The notes under the pieces were generated by a model. It worked only from the letters and a program-made list of their open reading frames with translations. It was not told where the DNA came from and ran no database searches. A stretch of 64,000 nt of DNA. Origin: Pseudomonas frederiksbergensis (GTDB lineage: Bacteria > Pseudomonadota > Gammaproteobacteria > Pseudomonadales > Pseudomonadaceae). This document shows, in pieces, positions 8,749 to 15,777 of this stretch (position 1 is the first letter of the stretch; every line of letters begins with the position of its first letter). The stretch lies in NCBI RefSeq assembly GCF_003732705.1, contig NZ_MOBR01000015.1:124001-188000 (forward strand), read 5' to 3'. The position numbers and the translations under genes were made by a program.

Positions 8749-9186
8749 ATGACCGACGACATTGATCAAGTGCTGATCAGCGCATTGATGGAAGATTCAC
8801 GGCGTTCGCTCAAGGCCCTGGCGCACATCAGCGGCTTGTCATCGCCCAGCGTTGCCGAGCGCCTGCGTCGTCTTGAGGAACGCGGCGTGCTCAAGGGCTA
8901 CACCGTCGAGATCGATCCAAAATGCTTCGGCTATCAACTGCAGGCGATCGTGCGCATCCGCCCGCTGCCGGGGCAATTGCAGGAAGTGGAACGGCAAATC
9001 CAGGCGATTCCCGAGTTCACCGAGTGCGACAAGGTCACCGGCGATGACTGCTTCATTGCGCGCTTGCATGTCCGCTCGATGGAACAACTGGACACCCTGC
9101 TCGACCGCCTCAACACCCACGCCGAAACCAACACCGCGATCGTCAAGAAAACCCCGGTCAAACGCCGGTTGCCGCCGATGGCATAA
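8749..9186 (+). CDS. Lrp/AsnC-family transcriptional regulator
   Basis: A 145-residue protein with an N-terminal AsnC helix-turn-helix (DQVLISALMEDSRRSLKALA, then LSSPSVAERLRRLEERGVLKGY) and a C-terminal RAM ligand-binding domain (about 70-140) containing the GDDCF segment typical of the family. The length fits Lrp proteins. The ATG at 8749 is the natural start; the frame is open further upstream but lacks a sensible start. It is divergent from the EamA transporter, so it probably senses an amino acid and controls that exporter. Confidence 0.88.
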   Translation: MTDDIDQVLISALMEDSRRSLKALAHISGLSSPSVAERLRRLEERGVLKGYTVEIDPKCFGYQLQAIVRIRPLPGQLQEVERQIQAIPEFTECDKVTGDDCFIARLHVRSMEQLDTLLDRLNTHAETNTAIVKKTPVKRRLPPMA

Positions 9187-9243
9187 GTGCTGTTTGTTAA
9201 TGAATAGGATAGATTGACGGCTTTCCGGCGAAGGATTGGCGGT

Positions 9244-9573
9244 ATGAAAACTCAGGTAATGGTGTTGGCAGCGTTGATGCTCGCGGGTTGCGGCACTGTG
9301 CAGACCGTGGTGCGCAGTGACGAAGCGGCTGCGAAGGACCTCAAGGAGCGCAAGAGTTACTGCGGCGCTGTCCCGCGGATCTACAGCGGCGTGACCTATG
9401 ACTTCTGTTATCTGAATGCGCCGCTGGAAAGTGGCATCGATGCGCAGACACATACCACTATTCCGGTTGTGGTGCTGGTTGATGCGGTCGTTTCCGGCGT
9501 GGCGGACACCCTGCTGCTGCCCTACACCGTCTACCGGCAGCATGCCGATGGCAGCATTATCGTTAACGAATGA
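9244..9573 (+). CDS. YceK/YidQ-like lipoprotein
   Basis: A 109-residue protein with a signal peptide ending in the lipobox LMLAGC. The mature part has the YceK/YidQ pattern: an N-terminal CGTVQT, a YCGAVPRIYSGVTYDF segment with a cysteine, then a hydrophobic PVVVLVDAVVSGVADTLLLPYTVY. The function of the family is not known; some members are outer membrane lipoproteins. It is a single gene followed by a strong terminator. Confidence 0.8.
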   Translation: MKTQVMVLAALMLAGCGTVQTVVRSDEAAAKDLKERKSYCGAVPRIYSGVTYDFCYLNAPLESGIDAQTHTTIPVVVLVDAVVSGVADTLLLPYTVYRQHADGSIIVNE

Positions 9574-9594
9574 TCCTGAATCGCAGACAATAAA

Positions 9595-9618
9595 AAACCC
9601 GCCGAAGCGGGTTTTTTT
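9595..9618. terminator. Bidirectional intrinsic terminator
   Basis: The stem AACCCGC / GCGGGTT with loop CGAA is followed by seven Ts, and on the other strand by TTTTTTA. It lies between the convergent lipoprotein and yccA genes and can serve both. Confidence 0.9.
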
Positions 9619-9636
9619 ATTACTCAAGGCTTGCGA

Positions 9637-10308
9637 TCAATCGTCGCGGCTCATGATGCCGAAGATCTGCAACAAGCTGATGAACAGGTTGTAGATCGAT
9701 ACATACAGGCTGATGGTCGCCATGATGTAGTTGCGCTCACCGCCGTGAATGATGGCGCTGGTCTGGAACAGAATGCAGACCGAGGAAAACAGCACGAAAC
9801 CTGCGCTGATCGCCAGTTGCAGACCGCTGATCTGGAAGAAGATGCTCGCCAGCGTCGCGCCCAGCAGCACGAAGAAGCCTGCAGTGATGAAACCGCCAAG
9901 GAAGCTCATGTCCTTGCGAGTGATCAGCACGTACGCCGACAGACCACCAAACACCAGCGCCGTCATGGCGAAGGCCGAACTCACGACTTCAGCACCGCCC
10001 TGCATGCCCAGGTAACGGTTGAGGATCGGGCCGAGCAGGAAACCCATGAAACCGGTCAAGGCAAACGCGGACACCAGGCCCCATGCGGAATCACGGAGTT
10101 TGTTGGTCAGGAAGAAAAGACCGTAGAAACCGATCAGCACCACGAAAACGTTCGGGTAGCCGACACGCATCTGTTGGGCGACAAACGCCATCACGCCGCT
10201 GAATGCGAGGGTGAGAGCGAGCAAGCCGTATGTGTTGCGCAGGACGCGGCTAACCTCTAGCTGCTCAGCCTGCACGCTGTTATTAACTGCGTAATCCTGT
10301 TCGCGCAT
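9637..10308 (-). CDS. yccA: Bax inhibitor-1/YccA-family membrane protein
   Basis: A 223-residue protein with seven hydrophobic segments, from LLALTLAFSGVMAFV to LFISLLQIFGIM, ending in RDD. This matches the YccA/BI-1 (UPF0005) family, whose E. coli member modulates the FtsH protease. AGGAGT stands seven bases before the ATG at 10308. It is a single gene with a tRNA gene divergent upstream. Confidence 0.9.
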   Translation of the reverse strand: MREQDYAVNNSVQAEQLEVSRVLRNTYGLLALTLAFSGVMAFVAQQMRVGYPNVFVVLIGFYGLFFLTNKLRDSAWGLVSAFALTGFMGFLLGPILNRYLGMQGGAEVVSSAFAMTALVFGGLSAYVLITRKDMSFLGGFITAGFFVLLGATLASIFFQISGLQLAISAGFVLFSSVCILFQTSAIIHGGERNYIMATISLYVSIYNLFISLLQIFGIMSRDD

Positions 10309-10431
10309 GGCGACACTCCTGTTGGTTTGAAACGTTCAGTCGCAAAGATCATAACAGACGCTCTGTAACAAGCCATGCAGAGAGTTTGACAGTGTGTTTC
10401 ATTCAGGTATTATGGCGCCCGCAACGCAAAC

Positions 10432-10519
10432 GGAGGTGTGGCCGAGTGGTTTAAGGCAACGGTCTTGAAAACCGTCGACTGTAACAGGTCCATGAGTTCG
10501 AATCCCATCGCCTCCGCCA
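10432..10519 (+). tRNA. tRNA-Ser (anticodon UGA)
   Basis: An 88-base tRNA. The acceptor stem GGAGGTG pairs with the 3' end CGCCTCC-G-CCA (CCA encoded). The anticodon stem GGTCT..., loop CTTGAAA, gives anticodon TGA. The long variable arm (class II) and T arm GAGTTCGAATCCC confirm serine. An imperfect copy of its 3' part lies at 11921-11974, so this gene is probably the integration site of a former element. Confidence 0.97.
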
Positions 10520-10534
10520 TCTTGAATACGTTAG

Positions 10535-10558
10535 AGCCCTGATTAGTCAGGGCTTTTT
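10535..10558 (+). terminator. Intrinsic terminator after tRNA-Ser
   Basis: A perfect 8-bp stem AGCCCTGA / TCAGGGCT with loop TTAG, followed by five Ts. No gene or further signal is recognised from here to 10818. Confidence 0.9.
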
Positions 10559-10818
10559 CGTTTCTGGGGTTTGGTGAAATCACTGTCTTTTGGCATGTGT
10601 TCCATAACTATTCTGGAACCGTTCCATAACCAGGCTCGTTTTGCCCCTCTTCCGGCGTCCTGCCGATCGTTAAATATCCTTCATGTAACACGATGCTACG
10701 CTGGTCTTTTAACCGAGGAATCGCGGTCCACCATTCAGTTCTGCTCCCTTCCTTGCTATACATCGCCCTGGTCGGCCCTCCACAATTGACAGAGCAATAC
10801 CAGCCGAAGGATTACTGA

Positions 10819-11022
10819 ATGCCGAAGACCAAGCCAGAAAGTAGAGTTGCAGCGTCAGCTACTGAAATTGAACACTCTATCCAGGCCCTGAATAAAATGG
10901 CTGAACGCCTGTGGGGTGACGGTCGAGAAGCGGAGGCGAAAGCCCTCCTTGATGCCCTGGACGCTCTCAATAGAGCGCTGGACAGGATCAGGATTGGTGA
11001 AAGTCGCAAGACTCTTCATTGA
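10819..11022 (+). CDS. Small hypothetical protein, 67 residues
   Basis: A 67-residue helical, charged protein with an ATEIEHSIQALNKMAERLW...ALLDALDALNRALDR segment that would form amphipathic helices. AAGGA is seven bases before the ATG. No family is recognised. It lies inside the interval between tRNA-Ser and the decayed tRNA copy, so it may be cargo of the former element. Confidence 0.5.
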   Translation: MPKTKPESRVAASATEIEHSIQALNKMAERLWGDGREAEAKALLDALDALNRALDRIRIGESRKTLH

Positions 11023-11148
11023 AGAGCGCCACAGGTTCATTCATTAATTGAATTGGGCTTTTTTGTTCTGCCGCTCGTCCGGTGCACAGCACCATCCCCT
11101 GCCCCCGCGCTTCCAAAGCTTATGTCTCCTTGTTTGGAAGCCTCAGTC

Positions 11149-11424
11149 ATGAACAGAAGAATCGCAGCTCTCACGCTCTCGGGCTTGCTGTCGTCCTGCC
11201 CGCTCTTCTCGCTTGCTGTCGAGAAGATGGCTGCGGAGTCAGCCGTGCCCCCTACTGTTCTTCCCGGAGTTAACCAATCCGGTAGCGCCAAGCCTGACGA
11301 GGATAAAGCGAGCAAAAAGGGCGAGGAGGCTTCTGGTTCAAATTCCGGTGCCGATTCGGAAACTCAGAAGAAAGATTCTGGCTCCTCGGGCAGCTCTAAA
11401 GAAGAGAAGAAACCAAAGCAATAG
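11149..11424 (+). CDS. Small exported Ser/Lys/Glu-rich hypothetical protein
   Basis: A 91-residue protein. It has an N-terminal signal peptide (NRRIAALTLSGLLSSCPLFSLA) and a mature part that is low-complexity and highly charged (Lys, Glu, Ser, Gly), ending in KKPKQ. The ATG at 11149 has GGAAG eight bases before it. LSSCP might be read as a weak lipobox but the context is poor. No family is recognised. It lies inside the tRNA-Ser island interval. Confidence 0.5.
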   Translation: MNRRIAALTLSGLLSSCPLFSLAVEKMAAESAVPPTVLPGVNQSGSAKPDEDKASKKGEEASGSNSGADSETQKKDSGSSGSSKEEKKPKQ

Positions 11425-11480
11425 TGTCGATGGCTGCGGGGTCAATCCAGACCCGATTAAATCTGGTTTCTCGCTCTGCC

Positions 11481-11702
11481 CTAACCCGGCCCGCCCATGC
11501 ACTCTGCGGTGCTGGCAAGTGATGCTCCTGCCTGCTGGACAAGCTTGCGCCACTCGTCGCTGTTGATGAGATCGGCGCGCTCCATGGCGTCAGCCCGCCT
11601 TAACAACCCGAAGTACTTAACCTCTGGGTCCATTTGGCTTCCAGTCAGTGCGAACAGCTCGCGCCAGGCTGTCATCGCCAGTCTTCGCTGTGCCTCTCTC
11701 AT
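11481..11702 (-). CDS. Small hypothetical protein, 73 residues
   Basis: A 73-residue soluble protein starting MREAQRR, with segments WRELFALTG and RADLINSDEWRKLVQQAG that look like genuine helices. A GGGGGG run lies about five bases before the ATG at 11702; an alternative ATG is at 11720. No family is recognised. It is in the tRNA-Ser island interval on the opposite strand to its neighbours. From 11703 to 11920 no further gene is convincing. Confidence 0.45.
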   Translation of the reverse strand: MREAQRRLAMTAWRELFALTGSQMDPEVKYFGLLRRADAMERADLINSDEWRKLVQQAGASLASTAECMGGPG

Positions 11703-11920
11703 TGGAGCCCCCCGTATCATTGTTCTAGGTAGAGGATGGAACGTGAGAGGCGTTCAGTATGATGGCACTTCATGCGACCAATGGTGGCCGTGCGCCACGA
11801 ACGGTGGAGTCCTGATTCAATTAATTGGATCAGGTCCTTGATATGGATAGTGGAAGTCTTATGGCTGGCTTTCTGTTTTTGATAGTTGGCTTGGTCATCT
11901 ATTCAGCGGCTTTCAATATC

Positions 11921-11974
11921 GGTCTTGAAAACCGTCGACTGTAACAGGGAGTTCGAATCCCATCGCCTACGCCA
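11921..11974 (+). repeat. Decayed copy of tRNA-Ser 3' part (attR-like)
   Basis: The 28 bases from GGTCTTGAAAACC to GTAACAGG match tRNA-Ser positions 10461-10488 exactly, then five bases (TCCAT) are missing and GAGTTCGAATCCCATCGCCT resumes, with one C-to-A change before CGCCA. The copy starts at the anticodon stem, a common crossover for tRNA-targeting integrases. With the intact tRNA at 10432-10519 it brackets 1.4 kb. No integrase gene remains. Confidence 0.85.
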
Positions 11975-12028
11975 TCTACACTGACCTCAAAAACTGCGGA
12001 CTCGCAATGCCACGCCCAATTAAGTGTA

Positions 12029-12460
12029 TTAATCACAGGCATCACTCCGAGCCTTCTCGGCACGTTTGATTTCCTGCTTGATATCAGGGGATATTCGCTG
12101 TTTTTTCAGCTGCTGCTCCAGAAAGAGCTGGCTTCCCTGACTTTTTACCTCGGCATCGGTTGAAGCTTCCTGCGATTTTAATTCTGCAGCATGTGCATCT
12201 ATCACCGCTTCAACTTCAGCTTCATTACTCGCGGTATCCAGGGCTTTGATCAGTTTGCCTGCTTCCGTCTTCTCGGCTTCAGCGTACCCATCGACAGACA
12301 ACCCCGCAGCCATCGCTCGTGTTTGAATTTCCAGGTTTTCCATATGCTGCTGTGCGACCTCGCACGCCGCAATCCGCCGTTGGCTCTCGACAGCTTTCCA
12401 TTCCATAAATGCTTGCGTCGTCACACCCATGACCACAATGGTGATGGCGGCACCCATCAT
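12029..12460 (-). CDS. Hypothetical protein with N-terminal membrane anchor
   Basis: A protein of about 143 residues: one N-terminal hydrophobic segment (GAAITIVVMGVTTQAFM), then a long charged helical region rich in Glu, Ala and Lys (EVEAVIDAHAAELKSQ, ending IKQEIKRAEKARSDACD), probably coiled coil. The start at 12460 is chosen because AAGGG stands four bases before a double ATG; the frame stays open to 12646, but that part is not protein-like. No family is recognised. From 12461 to 12819 no convincing gene is seen. Confidence 0.5.
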   Translation of the reverse strand: MMGAAITIVVMGVTTQAFMEWKAVESQRRIAACEVAQQHMENLEIQTRAMAAGLSVDGYAEAEKTEAGKLIKALDTASNEAEVEAVIDAHAAELKSQEASTDAEVKSQGSQLFLEQQLKKQRISPDIKQEIKRAEKARSDACD

Positions 12461-12819
12461 TCGGCCCTTCACATCCGCAACCTCGACAGTCAAGTGGCAT
12501 TGTTTCTTGATGACCGCCCGACTCCCTTCGAGGCATTCAAAGCGTAGCAGGGCCAGAAGCGGTGCTGGGCGGCAGCCGCTTAAATATCGATGATGACCAA
12601 CGTTCCGTGGCTTCCAGCTAACACTGCGTGCGCAACTTGACGGCAAAGACGAATGGAATGTCGTTCGGCTTTGCCGCGCTTAAACAGGTTTCCACGCAAG
12701 CGTTTAAAGACACTCAGTGTTACGTCATAAAAGGCCACAAGACCTTGCGTCGTTGCCTACGCGCACGCCAGAATCCGCCGGCTTGTGCGCCTTGAGGCTC
12801 GTCGGTAACTTTGTTCCTG

Positions 12820-13011
12820 CCACTGCTCATCAGTGGTCGGGTTTAGTAGCCCGCAGTAATTCAGGCTGCACGTGCATCCATCGGACAGGATTTTCATATC
12901 TGTGCTTGATGGTGGCTGTACGTAGGGCGCTTCGGCGCGCCGGCTTTCTGAGTTCCCCGGTCTACTAACCTGCGTACAGCTGCCACCCTTTCTCGTTTAG
13001 TAGCGAGAGGG
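12820..13011 (+). promoter_or_regulatory. Structured 5' leader with twin TTTAGTAG-loop hairpins
   Basis: Four nested or serial helices are visible. A perfect hairpin CCACTG-CTCAT-CAGTGG lies at 12820-12836. CGGG-TTTAGTAG-CCCG lies at 12838-12853. A long stem pairs 12911-12925 (GGTGGCTGTACGTAG) with 12970-12987 (CTGCGTACA, bulge, GCCACC), enclosing a GCGC-TTCG-GCGC tetraloop hairpin. TCTCG-TTTAGTAG-CGAGA lies at 12991-13008, 16 bases before an ATG. The same octanucleotide loop twice, plus the compensating helices, suggests a conserved RNA element upstream of the DUF6124-like reading frame. Confidence 0.65.
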
Positions 13012-13024
13012 ATTGGCACACAAT

Positions 13025-13192
13025 ATGAGAACTCTGCTTATGTTCAAAGTAACGCCGAATCCCCCGCACACGGGTCCAGTACCCTACGGCGCCTCTCTTG
13101 ATTTTGACCCCAATAAAATGAAAGAGGCGGCCCACGTCGCAGCAAACACGCGGGGCCATCCACCGGCCCAGGCTTTGATTGACGCTGACTGA
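13025..13192 (+). pseudogene. Truncated DUF6124-like small protein gene
   Basis: A 55-residue frame starting MRTLLMFKVTPNPPHTGP, with an alternative start at 13040 giving MFKVTPNPP. The MFKVTPNPP opening followed by (K/N)KMKEAAHVA resembles the N terminus of DUF6124 proteins of pseudomonads, which are usually around 120 residues. Here the frame stops about where the family's helical C-terminal half would begin, so it is probably a truncated copy. It follows the structured leader directly and converges on the tetR gene. Family assignment is from memory of the N-terminal pattern. Confidence 0.5.
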
Positions 13193-13202
13193 AGCCCGGG
13201 AG

Positions 13203-13766
13203 TCAGGCCGAAAACAGTCCCGCCTCCTGATAGCTCTGAATCAATTCGTCGAACAAACCGATATCGAGGCGAGTCCGGGCAATCAATTGTGCGCCGGCAA
13301 CGGCGGTGTAAATGGCGCGGGCGCGGCGCTCGCACAGATCAACGCTTCCCAGGCCGAGATCAGCGAGCACGTGGGTCAGCCACGCCACGTTGATGTCGGC
13401 AAACGCCAGCACTTCACCCTTTACCTCTTCGGGCAGGTCCTGGTATTCCGCCGCCATGAAGCTGGACAAACACAGCCGGTTCCCGTCTTCCAGTGATTGG
13501 CGGAAGATGCTCGGGTACACCTGCAGGCAGTGAACCGGATCGGGGTTGGCAGCGCGGACGGCTTCCAGAACACCGGAGGTCTGTTCCCAGTAGCGTTTGG
13601 CGACTGCGGCGCCGAGGTCGGCCTTGCTTGGGAAATGGTAGTAAATGCTGGCGTTCTTGATCCCCACCTGATCCGCAATGCTGCGGAAATTGATGCCACT
13701 GTAGCCGTGGATTTGCGCAGCGCCTTTGGCCGCCTCCAAGATGGCTTCCCGCGCGTTTTCGCTCAC
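13203..13766 (-). CDS. TetR/AcrR-family repressor (paralogue of 43521-44087)
   Basis: A 187-residue protein. The N-terminal TetR helix-turn-helix reads INFRSIADQVGIKNASIYYHFPSKADL (about residues 25-52); the C-terminal ligand domain resembles TetR_C members with GNRLCLSSFMAAEYQDLP. It starts at a GTG (13766) with AAAGGAGT six bases before it. It is divergent from a glutathione S-transferase gene, with two palindromic sites between them. A second tetR-gst pair in this window is clearly homologous. It probably represses the GST and itself in response to an electrophile. Confidence 0.9.
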   Translation of the reverse strand: MSENAREAILEAAKGAAQIHGYSGINFRSIADQVGIKNASIYYHFPSKADLGAAVAKRYWEQTSGVLEAVRAANPDPVHCLQVYPSIFRQSLEDGNRLCLSSFMAAEYQDLPEEVKGEVLAFADINVAWLTHVLADLGLGSVDLCERRARAIYTAVAGAQLIARTRLDIGLFDELIQSYQEAGLFSA

Positions 13767-13820
13767 GTCTTTACTCCTTTCACTGGGTCGTTTGGCCCGA
13801 TTCTACTCCCATCGCCTGTT

Positions 13821-13840
13821 ACCTGCCAATTGGTAGGTAG
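13821..13840. promoter_or_regulatory. Candidate TetR operator 1
   Basis: The dyad ACCTGCCAATTGGTAGGTAG has the symmetric core CCAATTGG flanked by CTGC/GTAG arms. It lies between the divergent tetR and gst genes and resembles the sites at 13874 and near 43442 and 43493. A TTGACA hexamer overlaps its right edge at 13844. Confidence 0.55.
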
Positions 13841-13873
13841 GGATTGACAAGGCATAACTATGCGCCCATGGTT

Positions 13874-13895
13874 TACCTACCAACTGACAGGCAGG
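13874..13895. promoter_or_regulatory. Candidate TetR operator 2
   Basis: The sequence TACCTACCAACTGACAGGCA followed by GG carries the inverted arms CCTACC and GGCAGG. It sits ten bases before the gst start, where repressor binding would block initiation. Confidence 0.5.
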
Positions 13896-13905
13896 CGAAT
13901 AAACC

Positions 13906-14607
13906 ATGACGACCCAACAGCCACATCCCGACGTATCCACACTCCCGATGATGAAAATCTACGACTGGTTCGATGGCCCCTACCCGGCCCGTGTGCGTAT
14001 TGCGCTGGCCGAGAAAGGCCTGCTATCGCGGATCAAGTTCGTACCGGTCAACCTATGGACCGGCGAGCACAAGAAACGGGAGTTTCTAGCGATCAACTAC
14101 TCCGGCACATTGCCCGTGCTGCAACTGGACGACGGCACGCTGATTGCCGAGTGCACGGCCATCACCCAATACCTTGATGTGCTGGACGACAAGCCGCTGC
14201 TCACCGGTAAAACCCCCGCTGAAAAGGGCCTCATCCACATGATGACCAAACGTGCGGAAATTGAATTCCTGGATGCGATCAGCACCTACTTCCACCACGC
14301 CACGCCCGGGCTTGGGCCGGACGTCGAGCTTTACCAGAACCGTGAATGGGGTGAGCGGATGCGCGATAAGGCCGTGCGCGGGATGCACTATTTCAACGGC
14401 GCCCTGGCAACCCGGCCGTTTGTGGCGGGCAATGAATTTTCGATGGCCGACATCGCGGTACTTGGCGGCATGATCTTCGCCTCGCTGGTGAAACTGCCGG
14501 TGCCTGATGAATGTGAAGCACTGCGCGCCTGGCATGCCAGGATGCAGGAGCGACCGAGTGTTCAGGAATGGCGCGCGATGGTGGAGCGCGGTCACAGTAA
14601 AGGCTGA
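13906..14607 (+). CDS. Glutathione S-transferase (paralogue of 42780-43424)
   Basis: A 233-residue protein. The thioredoxin-fold N domain (about 16-95) starts MKIYDWFDGPYPARVRIALAEKG and contains GTLPVLQLDDGTLIAECTAI, where the ECTAI segment supplies the glutathione-binding Glu-Ser/Cys pair. The helical C domain contains FSMADIAVLGG. Fifteen residues precede the fold; an alternative start at 13951 would remove them and match the paralogue (which begins MKIYDIPGF). It is divergent from its tetR gene and likely detoxifies an electrophile. No downstream partner gene is seen. Confidence 0.9.
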   Translation: MTTQQPHPDVSTLPMMKIYDWFDGPYPARVRIALAEKGLLSRIKFVPVNLWTGEHKKREFLAINYSGTLPVLQLDDGTLIAECTAITQYLDVLDDKPLLTGKTPAEKGLIHMMTKRAEIEFLDAISTYFHHATPGLGPDVELYQNREWGERMRDKAVRGMHYFNGALATRPFVAGNEFSMADIAVLGGMIFASLVKLPVPDECEALRAWHARMQERPSVQEWRAMVERGHSKG

Positions 14608-14725
14608 TCGAAGCTCCTTCAAAAGCGGGTGGGCAAAAAGAACCTCACTGCAGTGTACGTTTTCGTCCCCTCCATGTTTCTTAGGGGAAGGAGTACCCAG
14701 CCGCTTGCCTTCGATCAGGCATGAA

Positions 14726-14757
14726 AAAGCCCGGCACGGTGGCTGGGCTCTTTTCTT
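14726..14757 (+). terminator. Intrinsic terminator after gst
   Basis: The hairpin AGCCCGGC - ACGGT - GGCTGGGCT is followed by TTTTCTT. It also lies directly at the end of the next small gene on the opposite strand. Confidence 0.75.
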
Positions 14758-14948
14758 CACTTTCTGCTTTCCATCATTTTGTCGGCGAGCATTTTGGCCC
14801 TTTCAATCAACAGATCCTGCCGGTCTTCGTGAGTGGCCACGCCCACGACCGGTGCCGTCAGATGACTTTCCGCTATCAGCGCAGCGCAGAAATACCGGTC
14901 CCAGACTCGTTGCTCTGATGCTTGCTTATTCACTTGGTCGGTGTCCAT
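14757..14948 (-). CDS. Small hypothetical protein, 63 residues
   Basis: A 63-residue soluble protein; segments SEQRVWDRYFCAALIAESHL and DLLIERAKMLADKMME look helical. GAGGAG stands six bases before the ATG at 14948, a strong ribosome site. No family is recognised; it is of a type common in accessory regions of pseudomonads. Confidence 0.55.
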   Translation of the reverse strand: MDTDQVNKQASEQRVWDRYFCAALIAESHLTAPVVGVATHEDRQDLLIERAKMLADKMMESRK

Positions 14949-15017
14949 GTGCGGCTCCTCTGGATGAAGTGCATTGGCATTTTCCGCCCGAATCGCAAAC
15001 AGCCCGCGTTACGGGGC

Positions 15018-15203
15018 CTAGCCAGGGATATTCAGGAAAGCATTCCAGCGTTCATAAGCATCGTGTTGTCTCTTGGTGGCCGCGTCCCATTCCGGCCCTG
15101 AAACGCATTTCGATGTCACCAACGTCATCATGCCTATAGTGGCAGCATCCAGCTCGATCAGAAGCGCCTGGGATTGGTTCCTGAAGTCTTCGAATGATGT
15201 CAT
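15018..15203 (-). CDS. Small hypothetical protein, 61 residues
   Basis: A 61-residue protein beginning MTSFEDFRNQSQALLIELDAA and ending GPEWDAATKRQHDAYERW. The GPEW.AATKRQ.AY.RW pattern recalls small orphan proteins of pseudomonads but no function is known. GAGG is seven bases before the ATG. From 15204 to 15477 no convincing gene is seen. Confidence 0.55.
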   Translation of the reverse strand: MTSFEDFRNQSQALLIELDAATIGMMTLVTSKCVSGPEWDAATKRQHDAYERWNAFLNIPG

Positions 15204-15477
15204 TGACTTGCCTCGGCGCGGAGTTCACCGCCATCGAGAAGCAATTGCCCCTCGAATAATGGAGTTCGTCCCCTACCGATAATTCAAGTGGTCTGACGGT
15301 CGGTGCGCTCTCACGGCCCCTCTACCACACCATTCGTCGCCTATAAAAACCTGCACCGCTACGCGACCAAATCTTGGCTTGGGGTTTGCACACGCGGTCG
15401 TAGCGGCCCCAGAACGACGTAATTCTGACGCGGCAGCCATCCAATCAATACCTTGGTCAGTCCCCCGGAGAAGTAAC

Positions 15478-15675
15478 GTGTCAACTCTCAATGAAATCGC
15501 AATGAACCACGCGAGAATGGCTAAGGCAAAGGAAGAAGAGTCGACCGGGCTGAGCGAGCGACACCTTCATATCGTAGGCAGTTTCGAAGTCCCGTCCGTT
15601 GAGACGCAACAGCACATTCCGGTGCACCTCATCGCTGGCGCGCTGGACAATCACCTCGGCCAGGCCTGCGCCTGA
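15478..15675 (+). CDS. Small hypothetical protein, GTG start
   Basis: A 65-residue protein starting at GTG 15478 (STLNEIAMNHARMAKAKEEE), with GGAG eight bases before it. The remainder (HLHIVGSFEVPSVETQQHIPVHLIAGALDNHL) is moderately hydrophobic. No family is recognised. A perfect hairpin terminator follows, supporting a real transcription unit. Confidence 0.45.
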   Translation: MSTLNEIAMNHARMAKAKEEESTGLSERHLHIVGSFEVPSVETQQHIPVHLIAGALDNHLGQACA

Positions 15676-15696
15676 CTTCGGTGCACCTCCCATGAA

Positions 15697-15720
15697 AAGA
15701 GGCATCGGGCGATGCCTCTT
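15697..15720 (+). terminator. Strong hairpin, probable terminator
   Basis: A perfect 10-bp stem AAGAGGCATC / GATGCCTCTT with a four-base loop. The following T run is weak (CTCGC), so it may act mainly as an mRNA-stabilising end. Confidence 0.65.
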
Positions 15721-15777
15721 CTCGCGTCAGTCAGTGCGGCTTCACGCCGGCAGCGAAACCACCGGGCAGTTTTGGAT

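Noticed and set aside
11921..11974. A second tRNA-Ser gene
   Set aside because: The 5' half of the tRNA is absent and the variable arm has a five-base deletion, so it cannot fold to a tRNA; it is read as an attachment-site remnant.
12717..12968. Plus-strand frame of 83 codons over the structured leader
   Set aside because: The sequence is explained by RNA helices; the predicted protein has no domain-like features.
15273..15491. Minus-strand frame of 72 codons
   Set aside because: No ribosome site, unlikely composition, and it overlaps the start of the better supported gene at 15478.
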